Below, one piece after another: positions 1-9,325 of a stretch of DNA of 49,060 nucleotides (position 1 is its first letter; each line of letters opens with the position of its first letter). The notes under the pieces were generated by a model that made no database searches, was not told the origin of the DNA, and was given only the letters and a program-made list of their open reading frames with translations. The DNA comes from Raskinella chloraquaticus (SeqCode). GTDB lineage: Bacteria; Pseudomonadota; Alphaproteobacteria; Rhizobiales; UBA4765. The translations under genes were made by a program, and so were the position numbers. The stretch covers positions 1-49,060 of the forward strand of contig DEZK01000010.1 in NCBI GenBank assembly GCA_002365175.1, given 5' to 3'.

Positions 1-140
1 CGAAGGGTACGGCTATCCCGGGCGGAAATTCAGGAGAGCACCTAACGACCAATCGGCAATGGCGCTGGAAAACGAGCTTCAGACCGCCAAGCGATCTTGC
101 CGCGTAAGGTGGTGAGAGGGGCGCGCGGCGAAAAGCGTGA

Positions 141-230
141 TGGCGGAAGGGGTGGGATTCGAACCCACGGTAGACTTGCGCCCACGGCAGTTTTCAAGAC
201 TGCTGCCTTAAACCGCTCGGCCACCCTTCC
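141..230 (-). tRNA. tRNA-Ser (anticodon TGA)
   Basis: Read on the minus strand this is a 90-nt class II tRNA. The acceptor arms GGAAGGG (230-224) and CCCTTCC (151-145) pair fully, followed by discriminator G and an encoded CCA (143-141). The anticodon arm is GCAGT-CTTGAAA-ACTGC, giving anticodon TGA, which reads UCA and related serine codons. A long variable arm (around GTGGGCGCAAGTCTAC) and a T arm GTGGG-TTCGAAT-CCCAC confirm serine identity. It lies just downstream of the chemotaxis gene on the same strand, with about 80 bases between them. Confidence 0.96.
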
Positions 231-311
231 TTGCCGCGCCGTTCATAGCGGCGTTGGCGCGCTGATGAAAGCGCGATTTTGCCCACGCGCCCAGCAGATG
301 ACGGTGCCGCC

Positions 312-2024
312 TCAGGCGGCGACACGCACCCGCTTGATGAAGGCATTGAGTGCGGCATCTATATTTTCCGCACAGGCCGACAATTGCTCGGATGTCTTGC
401 CGAGCGAGGTCACGGAATTCTGGGTCGACTGGGCGCCGGACACGACATTGCCGATTGACGTTTTGACGATGCTCGTCTGGCCACTTGCGTCATCGATGGC
501 GCGGGCGATTTCGGTTGTGGATGCCTGCTGCTCATCGACGGCGGCAGCGATGGCGGTCGCGATCTGCTTCATGGTTCCGATCGTCTCGCCGATAGAGCCG
601 ATGGCGTCCACGGTCTGGCCGGTGGCCTGCTGCATGCGGTTGACCTGTGCGGCGATCTCTTCGGTCGCCTTGGCGGTCTGACCCGCGAGTTGCTTGACTT
701 CGGAGGCCACCACCGCAAAGCCCTTGCCGGCTTCGCCCGCGCGCGCCGCCTCGATCGTGGCGTTCAGCGCCAGCAGATTGGTCTGGTTGGCGACATCGTT
801 GATGATGTGCACGACATCACCGATCTTGCGGGCGGCTTCGGCCAGCTGACCGATCTGGTTCGATGTATTTTCTGCTTCCTGCACCGCCTTCTGCGCCACT
901 TGCGAGGAGGATGATGTCTGGTGGGCAATCTCGCCGATGGAGGCACCGAGCTGCTGGGCGGCGTTGGCGACGGCCTCCATGCTGTTTGCCGCTTGCGTTG
1001 TCGCCCCGGCTGCCGACCCGATTGTATCGTTGACGGCTGTGGCGGCGTTGCTCAGCTCGTTGCGGTTGAGCAGAATGTTGCGAGCGACCTGTTGAGTTTC
1101 GCGGATCTGCCGGGTCATGTTCGCTTCAAATTCGTGAATGGCGTCGTCGAGTTCCTTGGCACGATTACCGCGCTTTTCGGCGTCTGCAAGACGGTCGCCT
1201 TCAGTGGCACGAGCCGATAACGCCTTGTCGCGCAGGACACTGACCGCTCTCACGAGCGCACCGATTTCATCAGCACGGCTGGTGTGTTCAATCTTTATGT
1301 CGAGATTGCCAGCGGCCACTTCTTTCACTGCGTCTGTCGCGCACAGCAACGGCTTCAGCCCGATGCGCACCATGACAAATGTCGCCACGGCCATGATCGC
1401 CATGCTGAAGAGGCTGAACAATCCGAGGTTGAACATGAGCGCATATAATTGCTCGGAAAATTTCTCGGTGGGGACGCCGACATAGAGGATGCCCTTGACC
1501 TTGCCGTCCTCGCCCAGGAACGGCTGATAGGCAGTATAGAAGGAGCGTCCGAACAGGACTGCCGGACCGTAATACGGCTTTCCCTGGTTCACAAAGGCTT
1601 GCGCGGGATGATCGGGCGCCAAAGCGGTGCCGACAGCCCGGTCGCCATTTTCCTTTTTGACATTGGTCGTGCGGCGAATGAAGGTGCCTTTATCGTCCAC
1701 CAGGAAGATCGTCGCAGTGCCCCCGACCGACAAGGTGGTGTCGTCAACGATGCCGTGATCAGCGAAGTCCGGCAGTTTCGACATCCGCACCTCGGCTACC
1801 CGCGCGCCCTCAAAACTGATCTTCGCTTCCGGATAGGAATCACGGAGCTGAACTGTCAGCGTCCGCAGATTGGTCTCGGCTTCCATTCTGGCGCGATCGA
1901 CGTTGGACTGCATGAGCATGTACCAACCAAGACTGGCCGACATCACTGCGGATGTCGCGAGAAGAAAAAACACGCACAGAAGTGATTTGGCCGTCAGATT
2001 CAACCGCGACAGCAGACTTAACAT
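312..2024 (-). CDS. Methyl-accepting chemotaxis protein with periplasmic Cache-type sensor
   Basis: A 570-residue transmembrane chemoreceptor. The N-terminal membrane segment (about residues 12-35) is followed by a periplasmic domain of about 150 residues that resembles single Cache sensors (a stretch with FLVDDKGTFIRRT and later YQPFLGEDGKVKGILYVG). A second membrane helix near residue 200 leads into a HAMP linker (FVMVRIGLKPL..) and a long coiled-coil signalling domain. The conserved hairpin tip is visible as IEAARAGEAGKGFAVVASEV, the surface that contacts CheA and CheW. There is no C-terminal NWETF-like CheR/CheB tether, and no che genes lie nearby, so it probably feeds a pathway encoded elsewhere. 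The start at 2024 follows AAGGATGAGG with 6 bases of spacing; an in-frame ATG at 2072 would add 16 residues but has no ribosome-binding site. Ligand cannot be predicted. Confidence 0.9.
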   Translation of the reverse strand: MLSLLSRLNLTAKSLLCVFFLLATSAVMSASLGWYMLMQSNVDRARMEAETNLRTLTVQLRDSYPEAKISFEGARVAEVRMSKLPDFADHGIVDDTTLSVGGTATIFLVDDKGTFIRRTTNVKKENGDRAVGTALAPDHPAQAFVNQGKPYYGPAVLFGRSFYTAYQPFLGEDGKVKGILYVGVPTEKFSEQLYALMFNLGLFSLFSMAIMAVATFVMVRIGLKPLLCATDAVKEVAAGNLDIKIEHTSRADEIGALVRAVSVLRDKALSARATEGDRLADAEKRGNRAKELDDAIHEFEANMTRQIRETQQVARNILLNRNELSNAATAVNDTIGSAAGATTQAANSMEAVANAAQQLGASIGEIAHQTSSSSQVAQKAVQEAENTSNQIGQLAEAARKIGDVVHIINDVANQTNLLALNATIEAARAGEAGKGFAVVASEVKQLAGQTAKATEEIAAQVNRMQQATGQTVDAIGSIGETIGTMKQIATAIAAAVDEQQASTTEIARAIDDASGQTSIVKTSIGNVVSGAQSTQNSVTSLGKTSEQLSACAENIDAALNAFIKRVRVAA

Positions 2025-2205
2025 TCGCAACCTCATCCTTATTTTGAATGGTCGATTTTTAATGATGATCAATCGCTTGAATTTGCTGAAGAATGGTTAA
2101 TTTTGGATTGGAGGCTGTAAAAAATCGAGTGGTGCCCGCCGGATCAAGCACAACATCCAATGCGGGACTGGTGTCGTAGGATGACTGCAGAAGAGGGAGG
2201 ATGTG

Positions 2206-2601
2206 ATGCGTTTTCGGGTTTGCGCGGTGCTCGGCATTTTTGCTCTTGCGACGGCAGGCTTTGCGCAGTCGCCGGGCGACACACCCATTTCGGGTCGCGA
2301 TATCAAACCCCTCATAGAAGGGCGCCGGATCTATCTAAAAGTACCCGCTGGCGGTGAATTTCCACTCTATTACCGCCCTGGCGGCGTTGTTGACGGCACC
2401 GGCAAAGCTGCCGGCCTTGGCATTTTCGCGCGTGTCAGCGATGAGGGTAAATGGTGGGTGAGTGGTGATCAGCTCTGCCAGCAATGGCAGACATATGAGA
2501 ATGGCAAACGCTTCTGCTTCCGCCTCTACCAACGCGATGACGGGCAGCTGTCCTGGCACCGCGATGATGGGCTCAAGGGGCTGGCTCGCATCGGTAGCTA
2601 A
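2206..2601 (+). CDS. Small secreted protein of unknown function
   Basis: A 131-residue protein with a clear Sec signal peptide (basic start, hydrophobic core ending ATAGFAQ). The mature part is about 110 residues and contains two cysteines in a compact segment with Trp and aromatic residues (WWVSGDQLCQQW followed by KRFCFRLY), suggesting one periplasmic disulfide. The W...LC..W......C pattern resembles small alphaproteobacterial periplasmic proteins of the DUF995 kind, but I cannot assign it firmly. A ribosome site GGGAGG ends 5 bases before ATG 2206; the GTG at 2203 is an alternative. It is divergent from the chemoreceptor with about 180 bases between the starts, and separate from rlpA downstream. 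Confidence 0.72.
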   Translation: MRFRVCAVLGIFALATAGFAQSPGDTPISGRDIKPLIEGRRIYLKVPAGGEFPLYYRPGGVVDGTGKAAGLGIFARVSDEGKWWVSGDQLCQQWQTYENGKRFCFRLYQRDDGQLSWHRDDGLKGLARIGS

Positions 2602-2786
2602 GGCTTGTCGGACGCAAATTTGTCAATTTGCTGAGCCATCTCATCTGCCGGTCGTTTCGCGATTCGTAAAGATGCCGGCTTGATTAACCGAATTGTAATC
2701 ACTTCAGGTCGATTTTCGTGACAGCGGGCTTCATCCGTCACGGAGCCGCGCGCGTTCGGGTGTTTTGCGTGATTGGTTTTATCAGA

Positions 2787-3938
2787 ATGTCTTTGCAGTC
2801 CCGACGGCGCGCTATGGCGGGCTGTTCTGTTGCCATGATCGCGCTGACGCTTGCGGCATGTTCCAATCCAGCCCGTCAGGAAACAGCAAAAAAAGGCTTC
2901 TCTCCGAGCGAATACGGCGTTGCCGCCAGCAAGCGTGTCGTTGAGCCGGGCACGCCGGTGCCGCGCGGGGGAGGGGTCTACCGTGTCGGCAAGGCCTACA
3001 AGGTCCGTGGCAAATCCTATCAGCCCAAATTCGATCCAAGCCATGATGAGGCCGGGGTCGCGTCCTGGTACGGCGATGATTTTCACGGGCGGCGGACCGC
3101 GAATGGCGAAGTCTACGACATGCATGCCTTCAGCGCGGCCCATCGCACGCTGCCGCTGCCCTCTTACGTCCGTGTGACCAATACAACGAACGGGCGTTCG
3201 GTTGTCGTGCGCGTCAATGATCGCGGTCCATTTCACAGCGATCGCATTATCGATCTGTCGAAACGCTCTGCCCAACTCCTCGATTTCCATGGTCGCGGTG
3301 TTGCCCGTGTGCGGGTCACGTATGTCGGCGCAGCGCCGCTTGATGGCAATGATGATTGGCTGGTGACGACGGTGAAGGCCAATGGTGTGCCGGTGCCGCC
3401 GCAGGAGGTTGCGCGGCTAGCCCCCATTCCCGACTGGGCGGTCCATCCGGTCGGGCAGAAATCACCGATCCAGCTGGCGCTCGCCGATACGCTGGCGCCC
3501 TTGCCGCAACCACGCCCGCGTGAGGAGCCGGTGCAGCTTGCCTCGGCTGGTGCGTTTGTCCCGACATCGGCGCCCCGGCCGGCACCGCTGGCCGCCACAC
3601 CCCAACCGCCCGTTCCGGCGCTGGCAGCGCCTGTCAACGCCCCGGTGATCCTCGCTTCAACCGCGCCGGCGGTGCTGTCGGGGGATCATGAGCGCAAGGG
3701 CGGTCAAAGGCTCATATTCGGCGTCAATGCGGGGTCGTTCCGCGATCCAGCCGAAGCATTTCGTATCCGCGATGGTCTGTCCCCCCTGGGGCAAGCGGTG
3801 GTCGACCCTGTCAATGTCAGCGGCATCACCTTTTACCAGGTGCGGCTCGCGCCTCTGTTCGGTCAGCCGGCGGCTGAAAAGGCCGTCGAGAGTGCGCGAA
3901 AACTGGGCGCTGTATCGGCACGCATATTGCCGTTGTAA
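2787..3938 (+). CDS. rlpA: RlpA family septal lytic transglycosylase, lipoprotein with SPOR domain
   Basis: RlpA cleaves denuded glycan strands at the septum or poles. The 383-residue form starting at 2787 has a basic n-region, a hydrophobic core and a lipobox ending LAAC (Cys25), so it should be an outer-membrane lipoprotein. A double-psi beta-barrel domain follows (about residues 90-175): GVASWYGDDFHGRRTANGE, then AAHRTLP with the conserved His and VNDRGPF with the catalytic Asp. A Pro/Ala-rich linker (about 215-300) leads to a C-terminal SPOR domain (last about 75 residues), which binds denuded peptidoglycan. The upstream GTG at 2718 would add 23 residues but spoils the signal peptide. It is followed by dacC, a pairing that suits coordinated wall remodelling. 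Confidence 0.93.
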   Translation: MSLQSRRRAMAGCSVAMIALTLAACSNPARQETAKKGFSPSEYGVAASKRVVEPGTPVPRGGGVYRVGKAYKVRGKSYQPKFDPSHDEAGVASWYGDDFHGRRTANGEVYDMHAFSAAHRTLPLPSYVRVTNTTNGRSVVVRVNDRGPFHSDRIIDLSKRSAQLLDFHGRGVARVRVTYVGAAPLDGNDDWLVTTVKANGVPVPPQEVARLAPIPDWAVHPVGQKSPIQLALADTLAPLPQPRPREEPVQLASAGAFVPTSAPRPAPLAATPQPPVPALAAPVNAPVILASTAPAVLSGDHERKGGQRLIFGVNAGSFRDPAEAFRIRDGLSPLGQAVVDPVNVSGITFYQVRLAPLFGQPAAEKAVESARKLGAVSARILPL

Positions 3939-4009
3939 ACCAGTAGAACGTCGATTGCCGCCGCTACCCAGGCTTGGTACCTTGGCAAATGGTGGGTACC
4001 GGGGGGTCA

Positions 4010-5224
4010 ATGAATCGATCTAAGCTGACGCGCCTTTCAGCGGTTGCCCGGCTCGTGACGTTGTCGTGGGGTGTTCTCGTTGCGCCGGCGCTGGCCATTG
4101 CCGCAGGTCCGCCTGCCCCAGCCGGCGGTATCGACACCAGCGCTGAATTCGCCATCATGGTCGACGCCGATACGCAGACCGTCCTCTATGAGAAAAACGC
4201 CGACCGGCTCATGGCGCCCGCCTCGATGGCCAAGTTGATGACACAGGAAGTCATTTTCAACGAAATCGCCAATGCCCGCCTTACCATTGATACGGAATTT
4301 TCTGTCAGCGAATATGCATGGCGCACCGGTGGTGCGCCCTCCGGCGGCTCCACCATGTTTGCCCAGCTCAACAGCCGCATCAAGGTTGGGGATTTGCTGA
4401 AAGGTGCGATCATCGTTTCGGCCAATGATGGCTGCATCGTTCTGGCTGAGGGCCTTTCCGGTAACGAGGCGGCCTTTGCGTCGCGCATGACAAAACGGGC
4501 GCGCGAACTCGGATTGACGCAGTCAATCTTCTCCAATTCGACCGGACTGCCCGATCCGGGGACGCGGATGACAACGCGGGAACTGGCACGGCTTGCCGTT
4601 CACATCATTAAAACCTATCCGCAATTTTACCCCTGGTATGGGGAGAAACAGTTTCAGTGGAATGTGCGCAAGGCGCAGGAGAACCGCAATCCGTTGTTGC
4701 GCGAAGTGCCGGGAGCGGATGGGCTCAAGACGGGCTCAACGAGCGAATCGGGCTTCGGGCTTGTCGGATCGGTCCGGCGCGACGGGCAGCGTCTGGTCGT
4801 GGTGGTGAACGGCCTCAAAAACAGCAAGGAGCGAGCAAGTGAATCGCGCAAGCTCATCGAATGGGGGTTCCGGTCCTTCCGCAGCCGGATGCTGTTTGCC
4901 AAAGACGATATCGTCGGCGAGGCGCGCGTCTTCGGCGGCGCAAGCGGCTATGTGGCGCTGACGCCCAGGGACGATGTCCGCGTCCTGGTGCCGCGCGAGG
5001 CTGATCCGCGCGATCTGAGAGCGCGCGTCGTTTACAGCGGGCCGCTGCGCGCACCCATCGCCAAGGGTCAGGAAGTGGCAAAATTGCAGATATACAACGG
5101 TTCGGTTCTGGCAACGGAGCGGACGCTGATCACGGCGGAAGATATCGGCCATGGCTCACTGCCGCGCAAGGCCGTGGACGGGGCGTGGGAGCTGGTGAAG
5201 AGCCTGTTTCGGAGACATTCGTGA
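4010..5224 (+). CDS. dacC: D-alanyl-D-alanine carboxypeptidase (PBP5/6 type, peptidase S11)
   Basis: A low-molecular-weight penicillin-binding protein of 404 residues that trims the terminal D-Ala from peptidoglycan pentapeptides in the periplasm. A signal peptide occupies about residues 1-32. The three active-site motifs are present: SMAK with the nucleophilic serine (S72 to K75), SAN (137-139) and KTGS near 242. After the catalytic domain comes a beta-rich PBP5 C-terminal domain (about 290-370) and a last amphipathic stretch (WELVKSLFRRHS) of the kind that anchors PBP5 to the inner membrane. The ATG at 4010 follows a G-rich GGGGGGTC. The 3' end overlaps the thymidylate kinase start by 4 bases (GTGA), so the two are probably translated in a coupled way. 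The dac paralog letter is by analogy. Confidence 0.94.
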   Translation: MNRSKLTRLSAVARLVTLSWGVLVAPALAIAAGPPAPAGGIDTSAEFAIMVDADTQTVLYEKNADRLMAPASMAKLMTQEVIFNEIANARLTIDTEFSVSEYAWRTGGAPSGGSTMFAQLNSRIKVGDLLKGAIIVSANDGCIVLAEGLSGNEAAFASRMTKRARELGLTQSIFSNSTGLPDPGTRMTTRELARLAVHIIKTYPQFYPWYGEKQFQWNVRKAQENRNPLLREVPGADGLKTGSTSESGFGLVGSVRRDGQRLVVVVNGLKNSKERASESRKLIEWGFRSFRSRMLFAKDDIVGEARVFGGASGYVALTPRDDVRVLVPREADPRDLRARVVYSGPLRAPIAKGQEVAKLQIYNGSVLATERTLITAEDIGHGSLPRKAVDGAWELVKSLFRRHS

Positions 5225-5889
5225 AACCGACATTGCGTGGTCGTCCCGGCGTCTTCCTTACGCTCGAAGGAGGCGAGGGGGCTGGCAAGTCGACTCTTGC
5301 CCGCGGGTTGGCCGAGCGGGCGCGGGCGGATGGCGTTGACGTTGTGGTGACACGTGAGCCTGGCGGCACGGCGGGCGCGGAAGCGGTTCGTCACGTCGTT
5401 CTCTCCGGGGCTGCAAAGCGCTTCGGCGCCTTCGGCGAAGCGCTGCTGTTTGCGGCCGCGCGGGCTGATCACGTGCGCGCGGTTATTCGCCCCGCTTTGG
5501 CGCGCGGCGCCCTCGTTATCTGCGACCGGTTCAGTGATTCAACGCGAGCCTATCAGGGGATCGCTGGCGGTCTTGATCATGACATTCTCCATGCGCTTGA
5601 GCGCGTGGCGATCGGCTCAACCGGTCCCGACCTCACGCTGATCCTCGACATTGATCCACACGACGCGGTAGCGCGTCGGCATCAACGGGCTGGCACCGGG
5701 GATCGTTTCGAAGATGAAGGTTCAGCCTTTCATGTGAAGCTGCGCGAGGCTTTCCGCCAGATCGCCAGGGACAATCCGCAGCGATGCCGGCTCCTTGATG
5801 CCGCGCAGAGCAAAGACAAGCTTGGCGCTGAAGCCTGGGGGCTGGTTGAAGGTGTGCTGGCAGCCCGGACAATGGCAGTCCACGCGTGA
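5221..5889 (+). CDS. tmk: Thymidylate kinase
   Basis: Phosphorylates dTMP to dTDP using ATP, an essential step of dTTP supply. The 222-residue protein shows the P-loop GGEGAGKST near residues 17-25, the TREPGGT motif that holds the substrate, the DRFSDST motif of the dTMP site, and a lid region rich in Arg (ARRHQRAGTGDRFE). It starts at GTG 5221 inside the dacC stop codon, since family similarity begins at RGRPGVFLTLEGGEG; an in-frame upstream extension into dacC has no support. Its own stop overlaps the holB start by 4 bases (GTGA). The tmk-holB pairing is common in bacteria and puts nucleotide supply beside a clamp-loader subunit. Confidence 0.97.
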   Translation: MKPTLRGRPGVFLTLEGGEGAGKSTLARGLAERARADGVDVVVTREPGGTAGAEAVRHVVLSGAAKRFGAFGEALLFAAARADHVRAVIRPALARGALVICDRFSDSTRAYQGIAGGLDHDILHALERVAIGSTGPDLTLILDIDPHDAVARRHQRAGTGDRFEDEGSAFHVKLREAFRQIARDNPQRCRLLDAAQSKDKLGAEAWGLVEGVLAARTMAVHA

Positions 5890-6908
5890 CACGTGATTTT
5901 GTCCTGCCAGAGGATGTGGACGCGATCGCCGATGTGGCGCTGCCGCGCGCCAATCAGCTGCTCTTCGGTCATCACGAGGCAGAGCAATCCTTCCTCACAT
6001 CGTTCAATGCCGGCCGGCTGGCGCACGCCTGGCTGATTGGTGGCGAGGAAGGGGTTGGAAAGGCGACGCTCGCCTTTCGTCTGGCGCGCCACGTCCTTGC
6101 GCAAAGTATTGCGCCGGAGCGACGCAGAGATGTCGATCAGGCTATTGCAACGCTCTCTCATCCTGACCTGGTGGTGATAAGGCGGGCCATTGATCAGAAG
6201 CGCAACGTCATCCGTCCTCAGATCAGGGTGGAGGATGTCCGCAAGGCCATGCAACGCGTCGTTACCACGTCGACCGGCGATGGATGGAGGGTGGTCATCG
6301 TCGATACGGTCGACGATTTCAATGATTATTGCGGCAATGCGCTTTTGAAGACCATCGAAGAGCCACCGGACCGCGTGCTCTTTTTCCTGCTGGCGCATCG
6401 ACCGGGAAAAGTTCAGGCGACCATCCGCTCGCGGTGTCGCCGTCTCACGCTGGCGCCTCTGTCAGATGGCGCGATGCAGCAGGCCGTGACGGCGCTGCTG
6501 CCGTCGGCTGCGAGCGACGTGGTTGCCGCAAGCATCCGCTATGGTCATGGATCGCCCGGCAGAGCTTTACGGCTTATCGCCAAGAACTGGCTTGAGCTTG
6601 TTGATGATATGGACCGCCTTTTTGACAATCTGGGAGCGATGAGCGCACGCGATCTGGCGGCGTTCAGTGACCGCCTCGAGGGGCGCGCCAAGGATGACGC
6701 GTTTCGCCTGTTTCGTGAAACTCTCAGCGGATTTATTGCAACCAGGGCAGCGAGCTTGACACGTCGAACTGATGGAAGTGAGCGCGCCGCACGCCTGGCT
6801 GCGGTCGGTCAATTCGCGGACGCCCAGTTTGCTTCCGGCACCACCTTCAACCTGCCGCGTCGGCATATGATTATCGCCTATCTGGAGGAATTGCAGCGCG
6901 CGCTCTAG
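5886..6908 (+). CDS. holB: DNA polymerase III subunit delta' (clamp loader)
   Basis: A 340-residue AAA+ protein of the clamp-loader complex that opens and places the beta sliding clamp. Visible are the family opening LFGHHEAEQ, the Walker-A-like GGEEGVGKATL (about 52-62), the sensor segment NALLKTIEEPP and the arginine-finger SRC motif (IRSRCRRL). The cysteine-rich zinc module of E. coli delta' is absent: no cysteines lie between the Walker A and the Walker B region. The GTG start overlaps the tmk stop. The TAG stop begins a TAGGGTCAGG motif that recurs at two other gene ends in this window. Confidence 0.93.
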   Translation: MTRDFVLPEDVDAIADVALPRANQLLFGHHEAEQSFLTSFNAGRLAHAWLIGGEEGVGKATLAFRLARHVLAQSIAPERRRDVDQAIATLSHPDLVVIRRAIDQKRNVIRPQIRVEDVRKAMQRVVTTSTGDGWRVVIVDTVDDFNDYCGNALLKTIEEPPDRVLFFLLAHRPGKVQATIRSRCRRLTLAPLSDGAMQQAVTALLPSAASDVVAASIRYGHGSPGRALRLIAKNWLELVDDMDRLFDNLGAMSARDLAAFSDRLEGRAKDDAFRLFRETLSGFIATRAASLTRRTDGSERAARLAAVGQFADAQFASGTTFNLPRRHMIIAYLEELQRAL

Positions 6909-6915
6909 GGTCAGG
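6906..6915 (+). repeat. TAGGGTCAGG motif at a stop codon, copy 1 (holB)
   Basis: The TAG stop of holB is the first three bases of TAGGGTCAGG, followed by CCCC. The same 10-mer is found at two other gene ends in the window. Confidence 0.5.
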
Positions 6916-6968
6916 CCCCAGACACAGAGCCGCTTGACAGCCGCCCTTGGCAACGCGAGGAGTTGGGT

Positions 6969-8522
6969 ATGTCGAACAGCTTCTACATCACTACCGCCAT
7001 CTCATATCCCAATGGTCCGCCGCACATCGGCCATGCCTATGAATTGCTGGCAACCGACGCGATTGCCCGCTTCATGAGGCTGGAGGGAAAAGATGTCTTT
7101 TTCCTCACAGGGACTGATGAGCATGGGCAGAAAATGCTCCAGACTGCTGCCCGCGAGGGCATTCCGGTGCAGGCGCTCGCCGATCGCAACGCGGCGCGCT
7201 TTGCCGAGATGGGACGCGCGCTCAACGTCTCGAATGACGCTTTCATCCGCACGACCGAGCCGCGCCATTACGCGGCCTCGCAGGCGTTGTGGAAACGCAT
7301 GGAAGCGGCCGGTGATATCTATCTCGACAGCTACAAGGGCTGGTACTCGGTTCGTGATGAAGCCTATTACGATGAAAGTGAAACGACACTGCATGACGAC
7401 GGGATCCGCCGTTCGGCCAGCGGTACGCCGGTTGAATGGGTGGAGGAGGAGAGTTACTTCTTCCGCCTGTCGGCATTCGGCGACCGGCTGCTGGCTCATT
7501 ATCGCGACCATCCCGATTTCATCGCGCCCGAGAGTCGGCTGAACGAGATCGTCTCGTTCGTAAAGTCGGGTCTGCAGGATCTGTCGATCTCGCGCACGAC
7601 GTTTGACTGGGGCGTGCCGGTGCCGGGGGCGCCAAAGCACGTCATGTATGTGTGGATTGATGCGTTGACCAATTACCTGACCGGGGTGGAAGCGCTGGCA
7701 GGCGGGGAGAGGGCACGGTACTGGCCGGCCGACGTGCATATCATCGGCAAGGACATCGTGCGTTTCCACGCAGTCTACTGGCCAGCCTTCCTCCTGTCAG
7801 CGGGCGTGGCGCTGCCCAAGCGTGTCTTTGGTCATGGTTTTCTCAATGTACGTGGCGAGAAGATGTCGAAATCGGTTGGCAACGTCGTTGACCCGTTTGA
7901 CCTCGTCGCGCGTTACGGCGTCGACGCGGTGCGGTATTTCTTCCTGCGCGAGGTCGCCTTCGGCCAGGACGGTACCTACAGCCATGAGGCGATCGTCAAC
8001 CGGCTCAATGCCGATCTTGCCAATGATCTGGGCAATCTGGCGCAACGCTCGCTGTCGATGATCGCCAAGAATTGCGGCGGCGTGCTGCCGCCTCCCGGTC
8101 CGTTGACGGCTGCCGATGAAGCGATCCTCGCATCGGCCTACGCCCTGCCTGGCGCGGCGCGCGCGGCGATGAAGGATTTTGCCCTCCACACCTATCTCAA
8201 TGCGGTGTGGGCGGTGGTGGCCGACGCCAATCGTTATTTTGCGGCAGCCGAGCCGTGGGCATTGCGCAAAAGCGATCCGGCGCGCATGGGCAGCGTGCTG
8301 TGGGTGACGGCTGAAGTGTTGCGTGTGATCGCCATTCTGGTGCAGCCGGTGGTGCCGGCCGCAGCTGGCGCCTTGCTGGATTTGCTGGCAGTGGCGCCGG
8401 AGGAGCGCAGTTTTGCTTCGCTGGGGCAGGGGCATGCCCTTAGAGGCGGCACGGCTCTGCCTGTACCTCACGGCATATTTCCGCGCTATGTCGAGGAGAG
8501 CGAGGGAGGCACATCGCGTTGA
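6969..8522 (+). CDS. metG: Methionyl-tRNA synthetase
   Basis: Charges tRNA-Met with methionine. The 517-residue protein has the class I signatures: PPHIGHAYE (HIGH at 19-22) in the Rossmann fold and EKMSKSVGN (KMSKS from residue 298), followed by an alpha-helical anticodon-binding domain. The connective-peptide region between FFLTGTDEHGQ and YFFRLS has no CxxC pairs, so this is a zinc-free variant. There is no C-terminal tRNA-binding appendix, which suits the short length. The ATG at 6969 follows GAGGAG with 6 bases of spacing; an in-frame TTG at 6963 lies inside that region. The stop overlaps the tatD TTG start by 4 bases. Confidence 0.97.
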   Translation: MSNSFYITTAISYPNGPPHIGHAYELLATDAIARFMRLEGKDVFFLTGTDEHGQKMLQTAAREGIPVQALADRNAARFAEMGRALNVSNDAFIRTTEPRHYAASQALWKRMEAAGDIYLDSYKGWYSVRDEAYYDESETTLHDDGIRRSASGTPVEWVEEESYFFRLSAFGDRLLAHYRDHPDFIAPESRLNEIVSFVKSGLQDLSISRTTFDWGVPVPGAPKHVMYVWIDALTNYLTGVEALAGGERARYWPADVHIIGKDIVRFHAVYWPAFLLSAGVALPKRVFGHGFLNVRGEKMSKSVGNVVDPFDLVARYGVDAVRYFFLREVAFGQDGTYSHEAIVNRLNADLANDLGNLAQRSLSMIAKNCGGVLPPPGPLTAADEAILASAYALPGAARAAMKDFALHTYLNAVWAVVADANRYFAAAEPWALRKSDPARMGSVLWVTAEVLRVIAILVQPVVPAAAGALLDLLAVAPEERSFASLGQGHALRGGTALPVPHGIFPRYVEESEGGTSR

Positions 8523-9325
8523 AGCTGATCGACAGCCATTGCCATCTTGATTTTCCTGATTTCGCCGATGACATCGCCGGTGTTCTGGAGCGCGCTGGCG
8601 CAAATGGGGTGACCCGTCTGATCACGATCAACACAAGGGTGCGGCGCTTTCCGGCATTGCTGGCGCTTGCCGAGCGCCATCCCGGCGTATTCTGTTCGGT
8701 AGGCACTCATCCGCACAATGCCGGCGAGGAAGACGGCATCACGGCAGCCGACATTGCCGCTCTGGCGGACCATCCCAAAGTGGTGGCGATTGGCGAAGCG
8801 GGTCTTGATTATCATTACGACAAGGCGCCGCGCGAGGCGCAGGCGAGGGGGTTTCGTGCCCATATTGCGGCTGCGCGCCTGACGGGCCTGCCCCTGGTCA
8901 TTCATGCCCGCAATGCCGATAACGACGTCGCCAGCATATTGGAAGATGAGTATGCCAGGGGGGCGTTCACTGCCGTTCTTCACTGCTTTTCCAGCGGCGC
9001 TGATCTGGCGCGGCGCGGTCTTGCGCTCGGGCTCTACCTCTCGTTTTCCGGCATATTGACGTTCAAAAACACCGATGAACTGCGCATGATCGCGCGTGAG
9101 GCGCCTGCAGACCGCCTCCTGGTTGAAACCGATGCGCCTTATCTGGCGCCAGGCAGATATCGTGGCAAGCGCAATGAGCCTGCCTACGTGGTCGAGACAG
9201 CCAAGGTACTGGCGGAGCTGCGCGGCATCAGCCTTGAGGCGCTCGCCGTGACGACCAGCCGCAATACGGAGCGCTTGTTTTCCAAATTGACAACGGACGA
9301 GCTTATTTCTGTGGCTGCGGCATGA
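8519..9325 (+). CDS. tatD: TatD family metal-dependent DNase
   Basis: A 268-residue TIM-barrel hydrolase of the TatD/YcfH family, metal-dependent nucleases linked to 3'-5' DNA processing. Metal ligands are visible in order: DSHCHLD near the N-terminus (HxH), the Glu in AIGEAGLDYHYD, His in LVIHARNAD, His in AVLHCFSSG, and Asp in LVETDAPYLAP. It begins with TTG at 8519 overlapping the metG stop (TTGA), and ends overlapping the ATG of the next gene, so metG, tatD and the MBL hydrolase look like one transcription unit. The order metG-tatD-MBL recurs in alphaproteobacteria. The Tat name is historical; no role in Tat export is implied. Confidence 0.95.
   Translation: MKLIDSHCHLDFPDFADDIAGVLERAGANGVTRLITINTRVRRFPALLALAERHPGVFCSVGTHPHNAGEEDGITAADIAALADHPKVVAIGEAGLDYHYDKAPREAQARGFRAHIAAARLTGLPLVIHARNADNDVASILEDEYARGAFTAVLHCFSSGADLARRGLALGLYLSFSGILTFKNTDELRMIAREAPADRLLVETDAPYLAPGRYRGKRNEPAYVVETAKVLAELRGISLEALAVTTSRNTERLFSKLTTDELISVAAA

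Noticed and set aside
1..140. A gene or regulatory site at the left edge
   Set aside because: Frames are short and read into the tRNA; no motif or repeat could be supported.
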